DNA from: an uncultured Chthonomonas sp.
Lineage (GTDB): Bacteria > Armatimonadota > Chthonomonadetes > Chthonomonadales > Chthonomonadaceae
Length of the DNA stretch: 40,544 nt
NCBI GenBank assembly: GCA_903919615.1
Contig: CAIXIX010000384.1
Span: forward strand, 1-40,544
Direction of reading: 5' to 3'
Shown piece by piece: positions 34,679 through 40,544 of the stretch. The notes below the pieces were generated by a model. The model was not told the origin of the DNA and did no database searches. It worked only from the letters and a program-made list of their open reading frames with translations. How positions within the stretch are numbered: the first letter of the stretch is position 1; every line of letters starts with the position of its first letter. The position numbers and the translations under genes were made by a program.

Positions 34679-35725
34679 TCACGCCTTTCCGGCATCGCGC
34701 CGGCTCGCGATCTCTGCAAGTAGCTGCTCATATCCCGCAATGAAGTTGTTCCTGAAGAGTTGGACTGGCCCATAGCTTTCAAATTCCCCGATCTGCATCG
34801 CTCCCTCATTGAAAGCGCGCGCAAAATCCGGGAGTTTCGCGGACAGCTCTTCCGCAATCTCTGGCGGCGTGGTCGTTTCGATGCGCGAAACAATGGGTTC
34901 ATCGGTGGCGATCAGCTCCTGCGCCGTACTCCAGTTGATGGTGATGTGCAGATCACCGCCCACATAATCTGTGAAGTGGTGGGTCGACCGCGCGCCCCCG
35001 CCAAGCATCTGGCCGGGATAGCCGCGATCTTTGATCAGCCTATACTCTTTTCTCCCGACGGCGCTCGCCGCCCAAAAGAGCGTGTCGGGCGAAAAATCTA
35101 ACCCATCGTGCGCAGTGATTTTGCCCAGGTACTCGTCGAAGATCCCCGCGATATGCGTGACGTAGAAGGCAGGGCGCATTCCAGTCTTCTCGGAGGTCCT
35201 CCGGTACAGCTCGCAGACGGCTACTGCCTGATCAATGGCGAAGACCTCGGTGGCGCAGATCGGCAGATTCTCGCCAATCAGGTATTCAATAGCCTGCAGT
35301 CCTGCTGTTGTGACAGGGATCTTCGTCATGAAGTTGGGGCCAACAGAACGGAACCGCAGCGCAGCCCGTATCAGTTCATTTGCGTTCTCGTCACTCCTTG
35401 GATCGCTCTGCAGCGTAACGAACCCCTGTGATCCCATACTCTGTTTGAACAACGGCAGGAACATCGAGGCCAAACGCGCAGTTATCTCGTGGCAGACCAT
35501 CTCTGCCGCAGCATCGTCATTGTCAGCGTTGTCAATCGCACGGTCGATTACGCCATGGATGTATTCCGGTTCGGACTTGAGGAGCTTCGCGCCGTAGGTA
35601 GGGTTGGTTGTGCAGCTTATCGCTCCGGCGGCAAGCGACAGCAACACCTCATCGTGCGAGGGGTTGTTAATCCAGAACCGGGTCGGCGTCTCCTCCGTCA
35701 CGCGATGGAAGTACCCTGGTGCCAT
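34679..35725 (-). CDS. Transaldolase-family protein
   Basis: 348 residues. It has an N-terminal SCTTNPTY strand and MTKIPVTTAGLQAIEYL, in which Lys135 is the likely Schiff-base lysine, plus later ATEVFAIDQAVAV. It is longer than fructose-6-phosphate aldolases (about 220) and close to classical transaldolases (about 320-350), but without their usual C-terminal motif. It may transfer a three-carbon unit or act as an aldolase. It starts after AGAAGGA and ends 9 bp before the VOC gene. A transaldolase in an apparently non-phosphorylative deoxy-sugar operon is unexpected. Confidence 0.82.
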   Translation of the reverse strand: MAPGYFHRVTEETPTRFWINNPSHDEVLLSLAAGAISCTTNPTYGAKLLKSEPEYIHGVIDRAIDNADNDDAAAEMVCHEITARLASMFLPLFKQSMGSQGFVTLQSDPRSDENANELIRAALRFRSVGPNFMTKIPVTTAGLQAIEYLIGENLPICATEVFAIDQAVAVCELYRRTSEKTGMRPAFYVTHIAGIFDEYLGKITAHDGLDFSPDTLFWAASAVGRKEYRLIKDRGYPGQMLGGGARSTHHFTDYVGGDLHITINWSTAQELIATDEPIVSRIETTTPPEIAEELSAKLPDFARAFNEGAMQIGEFESYGPVQLFRNNFIAGYEQLLAEIASRRDAGKA

Positions 35726-35746
35726 TCCTTCTGCCTTTCGAAGAGA

Positions 35747-35777
35747 CGGTCACCGCAGTCCAATACCGCGGTGACCG
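35747..35777 (-). promoter_or_regulatory. Intercistronic hairpin between the aldehyde dehydrogenase and transaldolase genes
   Basis: CGGTCACCGC (35747-35756) pairs perfectly with GCGGTGACCG (35768-35777) around an 11-nt loop in the 62-bp gap between the two genes. There is no T-tract. It may be an mRNA processing or stability element that sets different levels of the first gene and the rest of the operon. Confidence 0.55.
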
Positions 35778-35787
35778 CCCTTATCTA

Positions 35788-37275
35788 TTAGCCCAACGGT
35801 CGCACGATCGACTGCGGACGCAGATAGTCAAAGAAGGTGTCCGGCCCCAGAACGCCGCCTCCCATACCGCTCAGATTGCATCCGGCATAGGGGATGCCGT
35901 GCACAAACACATTGTGTGCGTTGATCCAGCTATTGCCGGCAACCATCGCTTCCGCAACGCGGTTGGCCCTTTCTAAATCCGCCGTCCAAACGCTGTTTGC
36001 CAAACCATAGTTTGAACGGTTTACCAGATCGATCGCTTCATCCTCATCCGAGAACGGCATGACAAACGCAAACGGGCCGAAGACCTCTTCACGGGCGCAT
36101 ACATTGTCCGGGCTGCCGCCCAGAAGGCTCGGTCTGACGTAGTAACCGCCGTCGAATTCGAGAGAATCGGGCACGCCTCCACGCAGCAGCACGTTAGCGC
36201 CTTCCTGCTCGCCGCGTTCGATGTAGCCCAGAACACGCTTGCGCTGCTTCTCACTAATAACGGGGCCCATCTGCGTGCTCGCATCGAGCCCATGGCCGAT
36301 TGCCACCTGAGAAAGAACGGACGTAGCGCTGTCGACAAATCGATCCATGATGCTCTCGTGAACAATCCAGCGGGTTGCCGTGCAGCAAACCTGGCCGGAG
36401 TTCAGCGTGATTGCGCCCGAAAGTGCGGTCGCTGCGGCCGAAACATCGATGTCGTTGAACAGAATCGCCGCGCCTTTGCCGCCAAGTTCCAGCTTCACAG
36501 GGACCAGGTTGCGCCCGCACGATTCGGCAATAAGGCGTCCGACCTCCGGCGATCCGGTGAACGACATGCGATTGATGCCGGGATGCTCTGCAAGCGCAGC
36601 GCCGGCCTCTTCACCGTAGCCGGTAACGACGTTGATCACGCCATCCGGCACGCCGGCCTCTTTCGCAAGTTTGCAGAAGTAGAGGGCCGTTAGCGAGGCA
36701 TCTTCCGGCGGCTTGATGACGACCGTATTGCCTGCGGCAAGTGCGGGGGAGACGCCCCAGCCAACAAGAAGTATCGGGAAGTTCCACGGGATGATAAACG
36801 CACAGACTCCGTATGGGACGCGGATGGAGCGTGCCTCATAACCCGAAACAGCGATCGGCTCTGCGCGGCGTGTGTGGACCGAGAGATCCGTATAGTAGCG
36901 CAGGGTTTGTGAAACGTTGGGGACATCGCCAAATTGAGCCTGCGCGAGCGGTTTACCGACATCCAGGCTTTCCAACTGAGCGAGCGGCTCGACATGTTTG
37001 TCGATAAGGTCGGCGAGCCGGTGGAGAATCACGGCCCGGTCGTTCACGGGCATGGTCGCCCATCCGCTCTTGCGGAACGCCGTTCTTGCCGCCGCAACGG
37101 CGCTGTCGACATCCGTGGCATCACCTGCCGCTATCCGAGTGATCTCTTTACCACTACCGGGATCGTTGACGGGAATGGTCTTACCACTCTGCGCCCCAAC
37201 CCACTCGCCACCAATGAAGTGTCGTTGCGCCTCCGAGGAGAGCATCGCTTGTACTGCTTCGTGCAAGGTTTGCAT
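35788..37275 (-). CDS. NAD(P)-dependent aldehyde dehydrogenase
   Basis: 495 residues, full length for the ALDH superfamily. Catalytic Asn165 is in PWNFP, Glu263 in KLELGGK and Cys297 in GQVCCTA. The cofactor loop is FTGSPEVG, and the C-terminal motif is EEVFGPF. In the operon it probably oxidises L-lactaldehyde to L-lactate, or another aldehyde made by the aldolase; betaine-aldehyde-type enzymes look similar. AAGGAAA precedes the ATG at 37275. It is the first gene of the eight-gene minus-strand operon, divergent from a PSCyt/PSD1 gene. The 322-bp gap (37276-37597) must hold both promoters, but I could not pick convincing boxes. Confidence 0.92.
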   Translation of the reverse strand: MQTLHEAVQAMLSSEAQRHFIGGEWVGAQSGKTIPVNDPGSGKEITRIAAGDATDVDSAVAAARTAFRKSGWATMPVNDRAVILHRLADLIDKHVEPLAQLESLDVGKPLAQAQFGDVPNVSQTLRYYTDLSVHTRRAEPIAVSGYEARSIRVPYGVCAFIIPWNFPILLVGWGVSPALAAGNTVVIKPPEDASLTALYFCKLAKEAGVPDGVINVVTGYGEEAGAALAEHPGINRMSFTGSPEVGRLIAESCGRNLVPVKLELGGKGAAILFNDIDVSAAATALSGAITLNSGQVCCTATRWIVHESIMDRFVDSATSVLSQVAIGHGLDASTQMGPVISEKQRKRVLGYIERGEQEGANVLLRGGVPDSLEFDGGYYVRPSLLGGSPDNVCAREEVFGPFAFVMPFSDEDEAIDLVNRSNYGLANSVWTADLERANRVAEAMVAGNSWINAHNVFVHGIPYAGCNLSGMGGGVLGPDTFFDYLRPQSIVRPLG

Positions 37276-37597
37276 CGTGTTTCCTTTTAACCTGAATTCG
37301 AACCGGCGAAAAGAGGCTGCAGAACAGTAAACATACCGCTATCTGCACACATTATCCTGTCGAGTAGAGCCAACCATACGTGCGGCCGGAGCAACGCAGT
37401 GCATCTCCATTCAGCGCAGTAAAGTCCAAAACCTTCTTGCGCCCGAAGGTAGGTATGCGCCGTCTGCAACTCGTTATGCATCAACGACGTAAACAGGCGA
37501 TAAAGCAGGACTTCTGCAGGCGTTACAAGAATTGAGCGCAATAGTCGTACTGGTCAAATCCTTCCTACCCGTCTCACCCGTTATCTTTAGGAGATGC

Positions 37598-39964
37598 ATG
37601 CTGGGCCATATTGCACACAGATTACTCTCAGCGCTAATAGTGCTTCCCGCCCTCTGGTGCGGTGCCGCACGGGCTCAAAAGCCGGCCATCCACTACGTCG
37701 TAGATTACGACAAGATGATCAAGCCACTCCTTACCAGCCGCTGTTATGCCTGCCATGGCAACGGCACAAAGCTCGGCGGCCTGAGGCTGGACAGCCGCGC
37801 CGACGTGCTTAAGGGCGGCGCATCGGGTCCGGCGGTGGTGGTTGGGCACGGCTCCGAGAGCCTCCTCATAAAGCTGGTCTCGGGTGCACAGCCGGGGCGC
37901 ATCATGCCGGCGCGCGGCGCGCGCCTCACCGCATCGGAGATTACGCTGCTGCGCAACTGGATCGATACCGGGACTACATTCGGCGCCTCTGGCGCTCAGG
38001 CCGCCTGGTCGGCGCCGCTTCTGCCGAGGCGCCCTACGATTCCCGCTGCAAAACCCTCATCCGGCCTCGTCAATCCGATAGACCTGCTTCTCCAGCCGTA
38101 CTTTGCCGCGCATAAGGTCGCGCCGAAGCCCGTCGTGGATGATGCTGCCTATTGCCGCCGCGTCTCGCTGGATACTATCGGCCTGCTGCCCTCGCCCGAG
38201 GAGTTCGATGCCTTCGTTGCAGATCGCCGGCCGGATAAGCGGGCGCTCCTGGCTGCCCGGCTGCTCGGACAAAATCGAAGTTATGCGGAGCACTGGATCA
38301 CCTTTTGGAACGACATGCTGCGTAACGATTACGTCGGCACCGGCTACATTGACGGCGGACGCACGCAGATCACAGACTGGCTGTACGATTCCCTGGCTTC
38401 TAATAAGCCTTTCGACAAGTTTTGTACGGAGCTGATAGACCCGGGTCCGGAATCGGCGGGCTTTATCCAGGGCATCGTCTGGCGCGGTGTGGTAAACGCG
38501 AGCCAAACGACCGAAATGCAGGCTGCCCAGAACGTATCTCAGGTTTTTATGGGCGTCAACCTCAAATGCGCCTCGTGCCACAACAGCTTCATTAGCACAT
38601 GGAAACTGGCGGACGCCTACGGAATGGCCGGCATATTCTCGGATCGCGAGTTGGAGATGGTGCGGTGCGATCGCCCGACCGGCAAGACGGCGAACATCAA
38701 GTTTCTCTACCCGGAACTGGGATCGATCGATAGTTCTGCGCCTCGCGCTCAAAGGCAGCAACGGCTGGCGGCGATTCTTACCTCGAAGACTAATGGCAGG
38801 CTCGCGCGCACCTTTGTAAATCGCCTGTGGGGCAAGCTGATGGGCCGCGGTCTGGTTGAGCCGACGGATGAGATGGACAACCGCCCCTGGAACCCTGATG
38901 TGCTGGATTGGCTTTCGGCAGACTTCGCAGATCATAACTATGATGTGCGCCGCACAATCCTTCAGATCGTCTCCTCTCGCGCATACCAGTTGCCGGCGGT
39001 TGGCTTGAGAACCGAACGCTCGCCGAATTTCACCTTTGCCGGCCCCGTCGTCAAACGGATGTCCGCAGAGCAGTTCGTGGACGCGGTCTCTACCCTCACC
39101 GGCGTTTGGCCGCGCCCTGCCAGCGGCATGCGGATAGAGAGAGGCAAGCCAGTCGTTCCCAATGGCGGATCGATTGTATTCTCGAGCGGACCGCTTAAGT
39201 CCGGCTCCGTAGATATAGATATAGACATCTCGGGAGCGGAGGTGCTTTCGCTTATCGTCGCCTCCACACGCGATAAGATAGATCTGGATTGGGCGGATTG
39301 GGCGGAGCCGCGTATAACCGGCCCGAGTGGCGAGACAAAGCTTACCGAAATGAAGTGGTTTGCCGCAAGCACCGGCTACGGGCAGGTGCAGATAAATAAG
39401 AGCGTGGTGGAGAAGCCGATCCGGATCGACGGCAAGGTCTTTCCTAACGGACTGGGGACGCATGCGAACTCGGTCATCACATACCTGCTTCCTCCGGGCT
39501 CAACGCGGTTTCGGGCTACCGTTGGTCCCGATACTGGCGCCACGGAGCAGGCCAAATCGCCCACCTCCGTCGCCTTCTACGTCGTCACCGGCGAAAGGTC
39601 GCTCGTGCAGGCGCGAGCATCCATGACCCTGGCAGACCCGCTGATGCGCGCGATGGATCGCCCTAACCGCGAGCAGGTGGTATCGCAGCGATCGACCGTG
39701 GCAACCACGCTGCAGGCGCTCGAACTAACGAATGGGCAGACGCTCTCGCAGATACTTACCCAGGGCGCGGACAGATGGGCGGCGACAACCGGCTCACCGA
39801 CCCAGTTGGTGCGTGCGCTCTACAGCAAGGCGCTTGGCCGCTGGCCTTCCGCCGCAGAGGCACAGGCCGCGAACAACCTGCTCGGCCCGAAAGTAACCCG
39901 CGAGGGCACCGAAGATCTGATCTGGAGCCTGGTAATGCAGCCGGAGTTCCAACTGATATATTGA
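37598..39964 (+). CDS. Second planctomycete-type cytochrome c PSCyt/PSD1 protein, with an NPCBM-like insert
   Basis: 788 residues, exported (signal peptide about 1-26; ARAQKP). The ATG at 37598 follows AGGAG; an upstream in-frame extension has no ribosome-binding site. Haem motif C49-YA-C52-H53 is in PSCyt1. PSCyt2/DUF1549 follows from about 150 with a second motif KCASCHNSF near 337. PSD1/DUF1553 begins near 410 (ARTFVNRLWGKLMGRGLVEPTDEMD). Between about 520 and 680 it carries a beta-sandwich resembling the NPCBM sugar-binding domain (IDGKVFPNGLGTHANSVITY). It ends with LYSKALGRWPSAAEAQ. It is only distantly like the copy at 23975-26986. A DUF1501 gene follows at once. Confidence 0.9.
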   Translation: MLGHIAHRLLSALIVLPALWCGAARAQKPAIHYVVDYDKMIKPLLTSRCYACHGNGTKLGGLRLDSRADVLKGGASGPAVVVGHGSESLLIKLVSGAQPGRIMPARGARLTASEITLLRNWIDTGTTFGASGAQAAWSAPLLPRRPTIPAAKPSSGLVNPIDLLLQPYFAAHKVAPKPVVDDAAYCRRVSLDTIGLLPSPEEFDAFVADRRPDKRALLAARLLGQNRSYAEHWITFWNDMLRNDYVGTGYIDGGRTQITDWLYDSLASNKPFDKFCTELIDPGPESAGFIQGIVWRGVVNASQTTEMQAAQNVSQVFMGVNLKCASCHNSFISTWKLADAYGMAGIFSDRELEMVRCDRPTGKTANIKFLYPELGSIDSSAPRAQRQQRLAAILTSKTNGRLARTFVNRLWGKLMGRGLVEPTDEMDNRPWNPDVLDWLSADFADHNYDVRRTILQIVSSRAYQLPAVGLRTERSPNFTFAGPVVKRMSAEQFVDAVSTLTGVWPRPASGMRIERGKPVVPNGGSIVFSSGPLKSGSVDIDIDISGAEVLSLIVASTRDKIDLDWADWAEPRITGPSGETKLTEMKWFAASTGYGQVQINKSVVEKPIRIDGKVFPNGLGTHANSVITYLLPPGSTRFRATVGPDTGATEQAKSPTSVAFYVVTGERSLVQARASMTLADPLMRAMDRPNREQVVSQRSTVATTLQALELTNGQTLSQILTQGADRWAATTGSPTQLVRALYSKALGRWPSAAEAQAANNLLGPKVTREGTEDLIWSLVMQPEFQLIY

Positions 39965-39996
39965 GCAGGATGAAACGGATTGTGGAAGATTACAGC

Positions 39997-40544
39997 ATGC
40001 AGAGCATAAATCGGCGCGATTTTCTGAAGACAGCAAGTGCGGCGACCTTATCGGCCCTGGCCGCGGGATACGCTACACCTTCGTGGGCTGGTAAGAACGG
40101 ACAGACGGCTAAAAAGCCGCTGCAGACTGCCGACACGGTGATCATACTGTGGATGGGTGGTGGGATGGCGCACACGGAGACATTCGACCCGAAGCGCTAC
40201 ACGCCGTACGAGACAGGCCTGCCCTCCAACCGCGTGCTGAGCACCTTCCCGGCGATCGACACGAAGGTCGATAACATCAAACTATCTCAGGGGCTGGAGA
40301 ACATCGCCTCGGTGATGGACCGCGGCACGCTTATCCGCACCTATACGGCTGCCGATCTGGGCTTCATCCTGCACGCTCGCCACCAGTACCAGTGGCACAC
40401 CGGCTATGCGCCGCCGCAGACGGTTGCCTGCCCGCACATCGGCGCGGTGATCGCGCGCACTCTGGGGCCGCGTAACGACGCTATGCCACCGTTCATAAAC
40501 ATCGGCCAGCGTTTCGACGTAGGCGAGGGCGAGGAGCTGAAGGC
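39997..40544 (+). CDS. DUF1501 family exported protein (3' end outside window)
   Basis: About 182 codons before the window ends. The Tat-type start MQSINRRDFLKTASAATLSALAAGYA, with twin Arg, is followed by VIILWMGGGMAHTETFDPKRY and a conserved His-rich stretch LHARHQYQWHTGY. The ATG at 39997 is preferred because it opens the signal peptide and has GGAAG 9 nt upstream. An in-frame ATG at 39970, 5 nt after the PSD1 stop, is also possible. It is the partner of the preceding PSCyt/PSD1 gene, mirroring the pair at 22527-26986. Confidence 0.88.
   Translation, partial: MQSINRRDFLKTASAATLSALAAGYATPSWAGKNGQTAKKPLQTADTVIILWMGGGMAHTETFDPKRYTPYETGLPSNRVLSTFPAIDTKVDNIKLSQGLENIASVMDRGTLIRTYTAADLGFILHARHQYQWHTGYAPPQTVACPHIGAVIARTLGPRNDAMPPFINIGQRFDVGEGEELK

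Noticed and set aside
37287-37541. An 84-codon minus-strand frame upstream of the aldehyde dehydrogenase gene
   Set aside because: Only a TTG start, no ribosome-binding site, no recognisable motif, and it fills the promoter region between divergent genes.
38057-39463. A 468-codon frame antisense to the second PSD1 gene
   Set aside because: Long only because of GC-rich codon structure on the plus strand; the plus-strand product has clear haem and PSD1 motifs.

Overview
The window is bacterial chromosome of moderate G+C. It most resembles a free-living, diderm heterotroph, and Armatimonadota is my best guess. The outer-membrane porin has an N-terminal S-layer homology domain, as in Armatimonadota, Deinococcota and Negativicutes. 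There are also two sets of PSCyt/PSD1 cytochrome plus DUF1501 genes, a pairing typical of Planctomycetota, Verrucomicrobiota, Acidobacteriota and Armatimonadota. The phylum is inferred; no rRNA gene is present. I saw no tRNA, CRISPR array, transposase, integrase or phage gene.

Layout. 1-2592, housekeeping: homoserine dehydrogenase (hom, cut by the left edge) and accB on the minus strand, then divergently a 60-residue four-cysteine protein with its own terminator. 2624-4925: an SLH/collagen-like/coiled-coil/beta-barrel porin with a good promoter, a leader of about 330 nt and a strong terminator. 4986-8810: a SMI1/KNR4-like plus TPR protein, a four-GAF protein with no output domain and a 91-residue orphan. 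8870-12109: an MgtA-type P-type ATPase and a frameshifted, 3'-truncated metallophosphatase. 12238-23948: exported proteins, namely a trypsin-like protease fused to a beta-propeller, a small di-haem cytochrome, a 1.3-kilo-residue CBM9/propeller protein, a DUF6259-type glycosidase-like protein, and a DUF1501 protein. 23975-28613: a PSCyt/PSD1 protein and a class C beta-lactamase-like serine hydrolase. 28930-30455: three orphan genes. 30349-37275: an eight-gene minus-strand sugar operon (aldehyde dehydrogenase, transaldolase-like, VOC epimerase, HpcH/HpaI aldolase, 2-hydroxyacid dehydrogenase, SDR, TIM-barrel isomerase/epimerase, rhaM). 37598-right edge: a second PSCyt/PSD1-DUF1501 pair.

How they fit together. 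The exported glycosidase-like and carbohydrate-binding proteins, the PSD1/DUF1501 sets and the deoxy-sugar operon suggest breakdown of a rhamnose- or fucose-containing polysaccharide. The external proteins would release sugar. RhaM, the dehydrogenases, the aldolase and the aldehyde dehydrogenase could then convert it to pyruvate and lactate without phosphorylation. The lactonase and dehydratase expected for that route are not in the window, so this is a hypothesis.

The most unusual non-coding signal is a degenerate element that follows four genes on the same strand as the gene. Its core is a 16-mer close to GGTTTTnGGTGTnnGG. In two cases it is preceded by GGTAAnnn octamers that start at the stop codon.
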